Positions 48,510-57,185 of a stretch of DNA of 64,000 bases are shown here, piece by piece; position 1 is the first letter of the stretch, and every line of letters starts with the position of its first letter. The stretch is from Verrucomicrobiota bacterium. GTDB lineage: Bacteria; Verrucomicrobiota; Verrucomicrobiia; Chthoniobacterales; Terrimicrobiaceae. The notes under the pieces are model-generated. The model saw only the letters and a program-made list of their open reading frames with translations. It did not search any database and was not told the origin of the DNA. The position numbers were made by a program, and so were the translations under genes. Location of the stretch: the NCBI GenBank assembly GCA_017305195.1, contig JAFKMU010000058.1, forward strand, positions 44,626 through 108,625. The letters run 5' to 3'.

Positions 48510-49355
48510 TCAGCGGGGGATTGTCGTCTTGCGAAGTTCCTCGACCTCGGCCTGGCCGAGCACTTCCTTGAAAACCTCCACATTGTCGATCATGCCGACG
48601 AAGCCCCTCTGCAAATCCGCCCTGTTCCCCAGCCAGATCTTCGCCCCCGCCGTCAACACCAGCGGGCCGCGTGTATCCTTGTAGTCAGGGGGAGTCAGCC
48701 CAACCTTCACCGGAATGTCGCTCACCGCTCCATCCACGGTTCCTATGTAAAGCTGACCATTTTTTCCGTTTCCGTCCGTCGTCACTCCCTGCTGCAACTT
48801 CGAATTCGTGCTCTCTGGAGATGTCCCGTCGTAGGTGAATGCGACAAAATACCAGACATCCGGTTCCAGTTCGGGTCCGAGATCGATGAGATTTGTCGTA
48901 TCCGCGCCATTTATGTACAGGTTCAATCGCCCCGAACCGCTTATTGTAACGCTCACAGTATTCTGCTCACCCGCGTCCGACCCGCCCAGCACAACGAGTC
49001 GTGCATTGGGATTCTTTTCCTGTGTGGACTTGAACCAAAAGGCCACCGTCAGGCCCTCGACCGTTCCCAGACCTCCCACACTCCCGAAAGCTACTCCTGC
49101 GGGATCTGCCTTCTGATACGCCTGGCCGGTGGTCAAATCCAGCAGCCCTTCCGCATCATTCGCAGAGATCGTCACTCCACCGTGCGGCGAATTGATGATC
49201 TCCAGCCTTCCGCCTTTCGCCGAGCCGGTGTTTTCCCCCGTTCCACTGCTAAAGGAATATCTGTATAGAGGTTCGGCTCCGCTTGCAGACGTTTGCAAGC
49301 CGACGAATGTCGCCAGCAGGATGGCCGAGTATATCAGAGGTTTGGTGCGATTCAT
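48510..49355 (-). CDS. Exported LamG/concanavalin-like protein
   Basis: 281 aa from ATG 49355 (a TTG at 49370 is possible). Signal peptide MNRTKPLIYSAILLATFVGL. The body is a LamG jelly-roll domain (LTVAFWFKSTQEKN, DVWYFVAFTYDG, GQLYIGTVDGAV, IWLGNRADLQRGFVGMIDNV). It is paralogous to the PEP-CTERM protein two genes upstream (shared GNRADxxRG, GMIDxV and GQLY patterns) but has no PEP-CTERM tail. Likely a carbohydrate-binding or surface protein of the operon. Confidence 0.82.
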   Translation of the reverse strand: MNRTKPLIYSAILLATFVGLQTSASGAEPLYRYSFSSGTGENTGSAKGGRLEIINSPHGGVTISANDAEGLLDLTTGQAYQKADPAGVAFGSVGGLGTVEGLTVAFWFKSTQEKNPNARLVVLGGSDAGEQNTVSVTISGSGRLNLYINGADTTNLIDLGPELEPDVWYFVAFTYDGTSPESTNSKLQQGVTTDGNGKNGQLYIGTVDGAVSDIPVKVGLTPPDYKDTRGPLVLTAGAKIWLGNRADLQRGFVGMIDNVEVFKEVLGQAEVEELRKTTIPR

Positions 49356-49382
49356 AATGGTGATTGGCAACTCATGGACGAG

Positions 49383-50024
49383 TCAATTTGTCCTGCCAGT
49401 CCAGAACACCCATTGGGGCGAGCCCGTCGGCCAGCTGCTAAGTATGATGTCCGCCGGCCTTGCCTGCGCGACATGGCCGTCGACATACAGGATATTCGCA
49501 TATCCGCCATGGGCCGCCTGAGGTTTGTTCACAGACTGCCAGAATGCGACATTGTAGGTCTTTTGATCGGAGTTCATCGTGCCATCCGCCATCAACATCG
49601 TCCCTGCGGGCTGAGCAATTCCCGCAAGCTTCGCTGCCGTCGATCCCCCGCTCAGCGTGCCGTTCATGCCGTAGGTCGTCGCCGCCGGATTATTTACCGC
49701 CTTTCTCTGGCTGGGGCATCCGAAGGCTTTGCTCAGATTTTTCCCGCCCACCTTGGTAACGCTCAAATATTCGCCAGCACCAAGAAAGTAGTCCCAGCCT
49801 CGTTGTGTCGCGTTTTCGTAGGCCATCGGCAATGTCCCGCCGTTATCGGCGGCATAAGTCATGATCCCGCCATGCAGGAGGCGGAGATTCGATACACACG
49901 CCGACCTCCGTGCCGACTCCATGCCTCTCATCGCCGCCGGCGTGGCCACGATCGCCAGGATCGCGATGACACCCACCGTGACTATCAACTCAATCAGGCT
50001 GAAGCCGTGTTGAGTACGTTTCAT
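49383..50024 (-). CDS. Type II-like pseudopilin with H-x9-DG motif
   Basis: 213 aa. Class III signal peptide KRTQHGFSLIELIVTVGVIA with the Gly|Phe cleavage/methylation site and Glu+5, then one hydrophobic helix. The C-terminal globular part ends with His-(9)-Asp-Gly (HGGYANILYVDGH), a mark of the large pseudopilin family of Planctomycetes and Verrucomicrobiota. These proteins are thought to act in secretion or surface assembly. It lies between two paralogous LamG genes. No prepilin peptidase or GspE is in the window. Confidence 0.9.
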   Translation of the reverse strand: MKRTQHGFSLIELIVTVGVIAILAIVATPAAMRGMESARRSACVSNLRLLHGGIMTYAADNGGTLPMAYENATQRGWDYFLGAGEYLSVTKVGGKNLSKAFGCPSQRKAVNNPAATTYGMNGTLSGGSTAAKLAGIAQPAGTMLMADGTMNSDQKTYNVAFWQSVNKPQAAHGGYANILYVDGHVAQARPADIILSSWPTGSPQWVFWTGRTN

Positions 50025-50072
50025 GATTATTGTTCGGGGAGATCGGGCTGGTGAGGGGATACGTCTCTTTTT

Positions 50073-51020
50073 CTATGCGTCTTCCAAGACTCTCCGGCGA
50101 TTGCGGAAGAACAGCAAACTCCCAACCCCGACGGCCAGCAGGGCCGCCACTCCCGGCTCCGGCACGGACTCCAGCCGCAGGGTGTCCAGGCTCGTCTGGG
50201 AAAGCACGCCGCTATAGATCGAGACGTCGTCGATCATCCCGTTGAGGCCGCGTGTGTAATCCGCCCTGTTGCCCAAATAGAGCGCCGTGCTTGCGCCGAA
50301 GTCGATCGAACCGCGCGAGTCGTTATAATTTGGCGAGGTCAGGCCGATCTTGACCGGCGAGTCCGTCACCGCAGAGGTTGCCGTACCGACATAAAGCTGC
50401 CCGTTCTTGGTATTGCCGTCCGTCGTGGCCGCGCCCTGCACTGTCGAGTTCGTGCTGCCTGACGAAGTTCCGTCATACGTCAACGCGATGAAATACCAGG
50501 TGTCCGCGCTCAATGTCGGTCCCAGGTTGATCGTATCCGCTGTGGACCCGCCGTCCACATAGACATTCAGCTTGGCCGCTCCGTTAAGCGTCAGGCCCAC
50601 ACTGCCCACCGCTCCCACATCCGAAGCTCCGAGCACAAAAAGCCTCGCATTGGACGTCAAGGCTGCAGCGCTGAACTTCACCCACATCGCCACCGTCACT
50701 CCGGTTTGCGTCCCCAGCCCGGTCAATGTGCCCGCGGCATAACCCGCATTCGAGGTATTATAGGTCTGGTTTCCGGTCAGGTTCAAAACTCCTCCTCCTC
50801 CGACGCCCCCCGTAGTTCCAAAGGTCACTCCTCCGGTCCCGGAGTTTGATACAGCCAGAGTTCCTCCCGAAGCCGTGCCCGTGTTTGCCCCACTGCCGGA
50901 AGCGAAGTCGTACTCAAACAGTGCAGCGCCTTGGATGGGGCTCGATGCTAATAGCACCGCGATACACGGAAGTAATAATGTTAGGGATTTTGAGGTCGTT
51001 CGGGGGAGGGTCGCTTTCAT
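50073..51020 (-). CDS. PEP-CTERM sorted LamG-domain protein
   Basis: 315 aa from ATG 51020. Signal peptide (LTLLLPCIAVLLASSPIQG), LamG domain (VTVAMWVKFSAAAL, DTWYFIALTYDGTSSGS, GLNGMIDDVSIY) and a C-terminal PEP-CTERM signal: VPEPGVAALLAVGVGSLLFF followed by the basic tail RNRRR. PEP-CTERM proteins are processed by exosortase and tied to exopolysaccharide. First gene of the operon, divergent from the LacI regulator; paralogue of the LamG gene at 48510. Confidence 0.9.
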   Translation of the reverse strand: MKATLPRTTSKSLTLLLPCIAVLLASSPIQGAALFEYDFASGSGANTGTASGGTLAVSNSGTGGVTFGTTGGVGGGGVLNLTGNQTYNTSNAGYAAGTLTGLGTQTGVTVAMWVKFSAAALTSNARLFVLGASDVGAVGSVGLTLNGAAKLNVYVDGGSTADTINLGPTLSADTWYFIALTYDGTSSGSTNSTVQGAATTDGNTKNGQLYVGTATSAVTDSPVKIGLTSPNYNDSRGSIDFGASTALYLGNRADYTRGLNGMIDDVSIYSGVLSQTSLDTLRLESVPEPGVAALLAVGVGSLLFFRNRRRVLEDA

Positions 51021-51045
51021 GCAAAAACGATAGGAACCGCCATTT

Positions 51046-51059
51046 CCCCTTGCAAGAGG
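51046..51059. promoter_or_regulatory. Candidate operator between LacI regulator and its operon
   Basis: The 63-nt divergent spacer (51021-51083) contains CCCCTTGCAAGAGG, a 14-bp dyad with a perfect CTTGCAAG core and one mismatched pair. LacI-family proteins bind such even-spaced palindromes, and the site is placed to repress both directions. TTGCAA inside it could also serve as a -35 element on both strands. The palindrome is seen; the rest is inferred. Confidence 0.35.
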
Positions 51060-51083
51060 CATTTCACTGTTCATGATTAGTAA

Positions 51084-52112
51084 ATGGCTTCTCCCAATCA
51101 GCGCGCTCTGGCCCGGGCCGTGGGGCTTAGCCAGACCACGGTCTCCCTGGCGTTGCGAAGGCATCCTTCCATCCCGGCGGAAACGCGGGATTATGTTTTC
51201 CGGATAGCCAAGGAAATCGGTTATCAGCCCAACGCCTATGTCGCCTGCCTCATGTCTCGCATCCGTTCGGGAAATCCGCCACCGGATCGCGGCTGCATCG
51301 CTCTTCTTGCGGATGCCGAAAACGAGGACGAGTGGCTCTACGACGAGATTTTTCGAAAGATCTATGAGGGCATGCGCGAACGCGCTTTGGAATCTGGCTT
51401 CTATACGGAGCCCTTTTATCTGCGTTCATCCGCGCTCACGGGAGCCAAGATCAACCGAATCCTGACAGCCCGAGGCATCCGAGGCATCGTTCTCGCTCCC
51501 CAGCGTCGCCCTGGCTCGGAAAGGCTTTCTCTCCAGTGGGAAAACTACGCCTGCGCCACCGTCGGCTACACTTGGGAGGATCCTCTCGTGGACCGCATTG
51601 TCACCTTCCACCGCCACAATATCGATGCCGCCTACGATAAACTCGTCTCCCTAGGCCACAAACGCATCGCCACCTGCCTCCCTCATGATGCAGTCGACGC
51701 CGTGAACTCCAACTGGCTCGCCGGTTTTTATCTTTGGTACCATAAGTGCCCGCCCCGATCACGCATCCCTCTCTTTGTCGTATCCCCGGGCTCCAGGCCC
51801 CTTTCTCGTTTCTCCTCCTGGATCAAAAAATGGCAACCCGACGCGCTCGTCACTCTGAAAGGTGACGAGATTCCCTGGCTGGAGACGCTCGGCTACCGTA
51901 TCCCCGACGATATCAGTGTCGTCTGCTTCAACCGCCGTCTCAGCTCCTGCATGGCCGGAATGCAGGAAAATTTTGGCGTGATCGGCGGAAGCGCCATCGA
52001 TGTTGTCACCTCTGGCATCCTCGGTAACCGTTACGGGCTTCCTGCCCACCCGAAGATTCTTATGATCGAAGGTTACTGGGCGGACGGCCCCACAGTGCGC
52101 TCCCGCATCTGA
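51084..52112 (+). CDS. LacI-family transcriptional regulator
   Basis: 342 aa. The N-terminal helix-turn-helix and hinge are typical: ALARAVGLSQTTVSLALRRH, then IPAETRDYVFRIAKEIGYQPN. The effector domain is periplasmic-binding-protein-like (RGIRGIVLAPQRR, YDKLVSLGHKRIATCLP, DALVTLKGDEIPWLETLGY) but diverged from the sugar-binding consensus. It is divergent from the seven-gene operon with glycoside hydrolases, a symporter and surface proteins, and probably represses it until the sugar is present. Confidence 0.92.
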   Translation: MASPNQRALARAVGLSQTTVSLALRRHPSIPAETRDYVFRIAKEIGYQPNAYVACLMSRIRSGNPPPDRGCIALLADAENEDEWLYDEIFRKIYEGMRERALESGFYTEPFYLRSSALTGAKINRILTARGIRGIVLAPQRRPGSERLSLQWENYACATVGYTWEDPLVDRIVTFHRHNIDAAYDKLVSLGHKRIATCLPHDAVDAVNSNWLAGFYLWYHKCPPRSRIPLFVVSPGSRPLSRFSSWIKKWQPDALVTLKGDEIPWLETLGYRIPDDISVVCFNRRLSSCMAGMQENFGVIGGSAIDVVTSGILGNRYGLPAHPKILMIEGYWADGPTVRSRI

Positions 52113-52166
52113 CCTGCGGAAGTTCTGCCGGATCGGCTTCCCAAATATTTCTCTTCCTAGCCCAGC

Positions 52167-53126
52167 CTACCTCCCGCACCCGTGGCAGTCGCCGCCAGCC
52201 TCGAACTGGATCGTGGCGTGGGCGATGCCGTGGTGGCTTTTCAGTTCCTGATGGATCTGGGCGAGGAGGGTGTCGTCGAGGGTGGGGTCTTTTTTGACAA
52301 GGTGCGCGGTCATGGCGACCTCGGTGGTGCTGAGCGGCCAGATGTGGATGTGATGCACCTCGGCGACTTCCGGCAGCGACTCCAGGTAGGAGCGCACCTT
52401 GGCGGGATCGACGGTTTCCGGCACGGCGTCGAGAGAGAGGTTGAGGGAGTCGATGAACAGGCTCCAGGTGCTCCAAAGAATGATGGCGGCGACGAAGAGA
52501 CTCACGATGGGGTCGAGCCACGTCCAGCTCGTGAGCAGGATGAGTCCGCCAGAGATCATGACGCCGAGCGAGACGCCTGCGTCCGCCGCCATGTGGAGAA
52601 AGGCCCCGCGGACATTGAGATCGTCCTTGCGACCGGACATGAAGAGCAGCGCCGTCGCGCCGTTGACGAGGATGCCGAGACCGGCGACCCACATCACGGT
52701 GCCTCCCGCCACCTCGGCCGGGTGATTGAAACGGGAAACCGCCTCCCAGACGATGGCGCCCACACCGACCAGCAGGAGGAGAGCATTGAGCAGGGCGGCC
52801 ACAACTGTACCGCGCCGCCAGCCGTAGGTGCGCCGCTCGGTGGCGATGCGCTTGGCCATCTCCGCCGCCGCCCAGGCGAGGATGAGCCCGAGGACGTCGG
52901 ACAAGTTATGTCCGGCGTCCGCCAGAAGGGCTAGAGAGTCGGCGAAAAAGCCGAAGATGACCTCGAGGATGATGAAGCCTGTGTTCAGCGCGATGCCGAT
53001 GAGGAAAGCCCGGCCAAAATCCTTGGGTGCGTGGCTATGAGAGTGCCCTCCGTGACCGTGGTCATGGCCATGATGATCGTGTCCCTCGTGATCGTGATCG
53101 TGATCGTGCGATGCCTCGACTGCCAT
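52167..53126 (-). CDS. Cation diffusion facilitator metal efflux protein
   Basis: 319 aa from ATG 53126; an ATG at 53168 would add 14 residues. The N-terminus is a His/Asp-rich metal sponge (HDHDHDHEGHDHHGHDHGHGGH), followed by six helices with the CDF metal sites: SLALLADAGHNLSDVLGL (helix 2, Asp and His ligands) and AFLHMAADAGVSLGVMIS (helix 5). The C-terminal domain has HHIHIWPLST. It exports Zn2+, Co2+ or similar as a proton antiporter. The His stretch is encoded by a GTGATC tandem repeat at 53088-53108. It is monocistronic. Confidence 0.93.
   Translation of the reverse strand: MAVEASHDHDHDHEGHDHHGHDHGHGGHSHSHAPKDFGRAFLIGIALNTGFIILEVIFGFFADSLALLADAGHNLSDVLGLILAWAAAEMAKRIATERRTYGWRRGTVVAALLNALLLLVGVGAIVWEAVSRFNHPAEVAGGTVMWVAGLGILVNGATALLFMSGRKDDLNVRGAFLHMAADAGVSLGVMISGGLILLTSWTWLDPIVSLFVAAIILWSTWSLFIDSLNLSLDAVPETVDPAKVRSYLESLPEVAEVHHIHIWPLSTTEVAMTAHLVKKDPTLDDTLLAQIHQELKSHHGIAHATIQFEAGGDCHGCGR
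53088..53108 (-). repeat. GTGATC tandem repeat encoding His-Asp stretch
   Basis: Three and a half copies of the hexamer GTGATC inside the CDF gene give alternating His and Asp codons near the N-terminus. Such in-frame hexamer arrays can change copy number by slippage and tune the length of the metal-binding stretch without frameshift. Confidence 0.7.
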
Positions 53127-53222
53127 GGCCGCACAAAGGCCTTGAACGAGGCGTTGTGTCAATCGCATTGATCTGCTTTTCTCGGCCCGATCCCGCATAT
53201 AAACGAGTTCCGACCTCTCTCG

Positions 53223-54107
53223 ATGACTTCCACCTTGATGACGTTCTTCCGCCGGCTTGGCAGTACCCTCGGCCTCTGGGCGATCATCATCGCCTCCATA
53301 TTTGCAGGAAGTGATGTGGGGTACTTCGCCATCATCTTCTTCATGGCGATGCTGGCGCTGTACGAGTACTACCACATGGTCAAGGCGCAGGGCGCGCCGG
53401 TCTTCACCCTTACCGCCATGCTGTGCGCGGCGGTGTACATGCTCTCGAGTTTCTTCCTCTTTCGCTCGGGCGGGTCGGATTACTCGCTCGATCTCGAACT
53501 GGGCGTGCTGGTGCTCTTCCTGTTCGTCATCTTTGCCCGGCAGATGTTCCGCGCGGCGGCGACTCGCGAACCCCTGGAGGCGATCGCCTACACGGTCTTT
53601 GGCCTGCTCTACATCCCCTGGCTTTTTAACTTTGTCACAAAGATCATCTATCTCATGCCCCGCACGGAGACGGGCGAAACGACCGGACAGTATTATGTCA
53701 TCTTCCTCGTCGTGGTGACGAAGTTCAGCGACATGGGCGCGTATGTTTTCGGCAGCCTCTTTGGCCGCCATCCATTTGCTCCGCACATCAGCCCGAAGAA
53801 AACCTGGGAGGGGTTCTTCGGCGCGCTGTTTTCCTCGCTGCTCGGCGGCCTGTGGCTCTACGTCGCGATGGCGCAGCACTTTGGCGCGCTGCGGCTCGGG
53901 GACGTAATCATTCTGAGCATCGCGCTCGGCGGTGCTGCGGTGGTCGGCGACCTCGCGGAATCCATCATCAAACGCAGCGCTCATGCCAAGGACTCCAGCC
54001 AGATCCTGCCGGGGATCGGGGGCACGCTGGATCTGATCGACAGTCTGCTCTTCACCGGGCCGATCCTGTATTTCTACCTCCGCCTCGTGGTCGGGGCCAA
54101 TTCATGA
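53223..54107 (+). CDS. cdsA: Phosphatidate cytidylyltransferase
   Basis: 294-aa membrane enzyme that makes CDP-diacylglycerol from phosphatidate and CTP, the branch point for phospholipids. About seven helices. The C-terminal CDS signature is clear although slightly changed: SIIKRSAHAKDSSQILPGIGG, then TLDLIDSLLFTGP (family S-x2-KR, KD, PGHGG, DRxDS). Start ATG 53223. It overlaps dxr by ATGA, the common cdsA-dxr order. Confidence 0.93.
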   Translation: MTSTLMTFFRRLGSTLGLWAIIIASIFAGSDVGYFAIIFFMAMLALYEYYHMVKAQGAPVFTLTAMLCAAVYMLSSFFLFRSGGSDYSLDLELGVLVLFLFVIFARQMFRAAATREPLEAIAYTVFGLLYIPWLFNFVTKIIYLMPRTETGETTGQYYVIFLVVVTKFSDMGAYVFGSLFGRHPFAPHISPKKTWEGFFGALFSSLLGGLWLYVAMAQHFGALRLGDVIILSIALGGAAVVGDLAESIIKRSAHAKDSSQILPGIGGTLDLIDSLLFTGPILYFYLRLVVGANS

Positions 54108-55207
54108 AGAGAAAGCGCGTCGTCGTTCTCGGGGCCACGGGCTCCATCGGCCAGAGCGCCCGCAAGGTGGCGCGGGACATCCCGGATCGCATGGAGATCG
54201 TCGGCCTTTCGGCGCATTCCAATGCGGAGGGCCTGCGCGAAGCCCTGGCGGAATTTCCCGATGCGAAAGCCGTGCTTTCCTCCGACCCGAACGGCGAAGA
54301 ACGTCTCATTGAACTGGCGCAAATGCCCGAGGCCGACATGGTCCTCATCGCCATCGTGGGAACGGGCGGTCTCCGCCCGGCGCTCGCCGCCATCGAGGCG
54401 GGCAAGGACATCGCCGTGGCGAGCAAGGAAATCCTCGTCCTCGCGGGCGAGGCCGTGATGACTGCCGCCGCCCGCAAGGGCGTCAACGTCCTGCCGGTCG
54501 ACAGCGAACACAACGCCATCTTTCAATGTCTCGACGGCCGCCCGGCGGATTCCGTGCGCCGCCTCATCCTGACGTGCTCCGGCGGACCTTTCCGCCAGAC
54601 GCCCGCCGGGGAACTGGAGTCCGTCACGCCGGAGCGGGCGCTCAAGCACCCGACCTGGTCGATGGGCCGCAAGATCAGCATCGACTCGGCTACGCTCTTC
54701 AACAAAGGGCTCGAAATGATCGAGGCCCGCTGGCTCTTCGGGGTGCCGATGGACAAGGTCGACGTGATCGTCCACCCGCAGAGCATAGTCCACTCGATGG
54801 TGGAGTTTACCGACAGCTCGGTGCTGGCCCAGCTCAGCCACTCCGACATGTGTTTCCCGATCCAGTACGCCGTGACATGGCCCGACCGGGTGGCGAATTC
54901 CCTGCGCCCGCTGGATTTTGCCCAGCTCGCGAAGCTCGACTTCGAGGCGCCACGCCGCGAGGTCTTTCCGGCGCTTGATCTCGCGCATCGCGCCGGTTCC
55001 GAGGGTGGCACACTGCCCGCCGTGCTCAATGCCGCCAATGAAGTCGCCGTCGACGCCTTTCTGAATCGACGCCTCGCCTTCCCCGCCATCTGGCGCACCG
55101 TGGAGCGCGCGATGAACGAAGTGCCTTTCGTCGCGCATCCGTCGCTGGACGAACTTCTCGAAGCCGACCGACTCGCCCGGACCGCCGCAGCCGCAGCGAT
55201 CGGGTAA
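54104..55207 (+). CDS. dxr: 1-deoxy-D-xylulose 5-phosphate reductoisomerase
   Basis: 367 aa from ATG 54104 (in the cdsA overlap). It converts DXP to MEP with NADPH. NADPH site VVVLGATGSIGQSARKV, catalytic loop ASKEILVLAGE, metal site PVDSEHNAIFQCL (Asp, Glu), active-site loop KHPTWSMGRKISIDSATLFNKGLE (only key residues named: His, Trp, Met, Lys, Asn), and the C-terminal LNAANEVAV. Complete and canonical. Together with ispG two genes downstream it marks the MEP isoprenoid route. Confidence 0.97.
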   Translation: MKRKRVVVLGATGSIGQSARKVARDIPDRMEIVGLSAHSNAEGLREALAEFPDAKAVLSSDPNGEERLIELAQMPEADMVLIAIVGTGGLRPALAAIEAGKDIAVASKEILVLAGEAVMTAAARKGVNVLPVDSEHNAIFQCLDGRPADSVRRLILTCSGGPFRQTPAGELESVTPERALKHPTWSMGRKISIDSATLFNKGLEMIEARWLFGVPMDKVDVIVHPQSIVHSMVEFTDSSVLAQLSHSDMCFPIQYAVTWPDRVANSLRPLDFAQLAKLDFEAPRREVFPALDLAHRAGSEGGTLPAVLNAANEVAVDAFLNRRLAFPAIWRTVERAMNEVPFVAHPSLDELLEADRLARTAAAAAIG

Positions 55208-55267
55208 AAACTCCGCCCCGCCGCAGGACTTGGCGAAAGCCTCGCGGGGCGCTAGAATGGCCGGACT

Positions 55268-55675
55268 ATGGCCATCTTTCAGGAATTCCGGAAGTTCATC
55301 GCCCGCGGCAATGTCGTCGACCTCGCGGTCGGTGTGATCATTGGCGCCGCCTTCGGCAAGATCGTCAGCTCGCTGGTTGCAGACGTCATCATGCCTCCGA
55401 TCGGACTGCTGCTGAAGGGCGTTCAGTTCACGGATCTCCTGATTTCGCTCGATGGAAAAACCTATGCAACTCTGCTGGAGGCCCAGACTGCCGGCGCACC
55501 CGTCATCGCCTACGGCTCGTTCATCAACGCCTGCATCCAGTTTGTCATCGTGGCCGCCTGCGTCTTCGCAATCGTGAAGGTGCTCAACAAGGTTTACAAA
55601 CAGGAGCAGAAAACCGCCGGCCCGACCAAGACCGAAACGCTCCTCGAAGAGATTCGCGACCTGCTGAAGAAGTAA
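55268..55675 (+). CDS. mscL: Large-conductance mechanosensitive channel MscL
   Basis: 135-aa channel that opens under high membrane tension to release osmolytes. The N-terminal amphipathic segment and TM1 read [31 protein letters not shown] (shortened: key residues [14 protein letters not shown]), TM2 is [17 protein letters not shown], and the C-terminal helix ends EEIRDLLKK. Length and layout are standard. It lies between dxr and rseP with gaps of 60 and 103 nt. Confidence 0.97.
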   Translation: MAIFQEFRKFIARGNVVDLAVGVIIGAAFGKIVSSLVADVIMPPIGLLLKGVQFTDLLISLDGKTYATLLEAQTAGAPVIAYGSFINACIQFVIVAACVFAIVKVLNKVYKQEQKTAGPTKTETLLEEIRDLLKK

Positions 55676-55778
55676 TCCGGAAGCGGTTTCGTCCACGTCC
55701 CCGGCGGCCCGGGCCGGGGTGGGGGGTGTCATTGCCCTGTTTCGACTGGATTGCATTTTGCAAAATCCCGGCGAAGCT

Positions 55779-57185
55779 ATGGCTCCACCCGCCATGGTTT
55801 TGCAAATTCTCAAGTTCCTTTTTATCTGCATTGAGGTTGTCCTGCTGTTCAACCTCCTGATCCTGGTCCACGAGCTGGGTCACTTCCTCGCCGCCCGCTG
55901 GCGCGGGTTGGTGGTCGAGAAGTTCGCCATCTGGTTTGGCAAGCCGCTCTGGAAGAAGACCATCAACGGCGTCGAGTACCGCCTGGGCTCGATCCCGGCG
56001 GGCGGCTTCGTCGCCATTCCCCAGCTCGCCCCCATGGAGGCGCTGGAGGGAGAGACGGAAAACAATCGGGCCAACCTGCCCCCGGTCAAACCCCTCGACA
56101 AGATCATCGTCGCCGCCGCCGGTCCAGCCTTCAGCATCGGCCTCGCCTTTCTCATGGCGGCCATCGTATGGGTGGTCGGCAAGCCCGAGAGCGAGTCCAA
56201 CTCCACCACCATCGGCTACGTAGCCCAGGACGGCCCGGGGGCCAAGGCTGGCCTGGAGGTCGGTGACAAAATCGTCAGCGTGGATGGCCATCGTGTCTCG
56301 CGCTTCATGGGCGGTACGGACAGCGTCCAGTGGCGTATCGTGCGCAGTGAGGGCAAGACCATCCCGTTCGTCGTTGAGCGCGATGGCAAGGACCTTACGA
56401 TCGAATCCGGTTTCGTGAAGCAGGAACGCGCCGGATGGCAGCGTCCCTCGCTCCGTCAGGTGCAAATCGGGGCGGAAGTGCCCGCTGGCGTCGGCCTCGT
56501 CGTGCGCGGTTCGGCTGCGGACAAGGCCGGGTTCAAGATGAACGATCTCATCACCTCGGCCAACGGCGCCGCCATCGCCAATCTGTCCGAGCTGGAACCC
56601 GTCCTGAAAGCCAACCTCGGCAAGCAGGTGAACTTCATCGTCCAGCGTGATGGTAACGACGTTCCGCTCACTCTTGACCTGCCCGCAGCGAGCCCGAAGG
56701 CACCAAATGACGTGCCCAATTTCGGCATCGGCTGGGGCCGTGTTTACTACACGCATCCGACGCCTTGGCAGCAGGTCTCCGACGCGGCGACGAGCATCTT
56801 CCGCATGGTCGGAGCGCTCTTCTCGCCCGGCTCGGATGTGAAGGCGGCGCATTTCAGCGGTCCTGTCGGCATCATGCGGTTGTACTATCAGGTCTTTGAG
56901 ACCGACTACGGCTGGCAGCTCGCCATCGCCCTCAGCGTACTCATCAACGTAAACCTCGGCCTGATCAACCTCCTGCCCTTCCCGGTGCTGGATGGCGGCC
57001 ATATCACGCTCGCCATCATCGAGGCGATCCGCCGCAAGCCGATCAACATGAAGGTGCTCGAAACGGTGCAGACCGCCTGCGCCGTGCTCCTCATCGGCTT
57101 CATGCTGTACGTGACCTTCTTTGACGTGAGCGACTTTTTCTCTTCCGGTCAGAAGCCTGCTGCGGCAGAGAAGACGGAGAAATGA
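55779..57185 (+). CDS. rseP: Site-2 membrane metalloprotease RseP
   Basis: 468 aa from ATG 55779. The first membrane helix carries the zinc motif His31-Glu-Leu-Gly-His35 in LVHELGHFLAARW; the second zinc Asp is in LLPFPVLDGGH near the C-terminus. Two PDZ domains lie between (GYVAQDGPGAKAGLEVGDKI and VVRGSAADKAGFKMNDLI). It cleaves anti-sigma factors or signal-peptide remnants within the membrane. It overlaps ispG by 4 nt; the dxr-rseP-ispG neighbourhood is widely conserved. Confidence 0.95.
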   Translation: MAPPAMVLQILKFLFICIEVVLLFNLLILVHELGHFLAARWRGLVVEKFAIWFGKPLWKKTINGVEYRLGSIPAGGFVAIPQLAPMEALEGETENNRANLPPVKPLDKIIVAAAGPAFSIGLAFLMAAIVWVVGKPESESNSTTIGYVAQDGPGAKAGLEVGDKIVSVDGHRVSRFMGGTDSVQWRIVRSEGKTIPFVVERDGKDLTIESGFVKQERAGWQRPSLRQVQIGAEVPAGVGLVVRGSAADKAGFKMNDLITSANGAAIANLSELEPVLKANLGKQVNFIVQRDGNDVPLTLDLPAASPKAPNDVPNFGIGWGRVYYTHPTPWQQVSDAATSIFRMVGALFSPGSDVKAAHFSGPVGIMRLYYQVFETDYGWQLAIALSVLINVNLGLINLLPFPVLDGGHITLAIIEAIRRKPINMKVLETVQTACAVLLIGFMLYVTFFDVSDFFSSGQKPAAAEKTEK

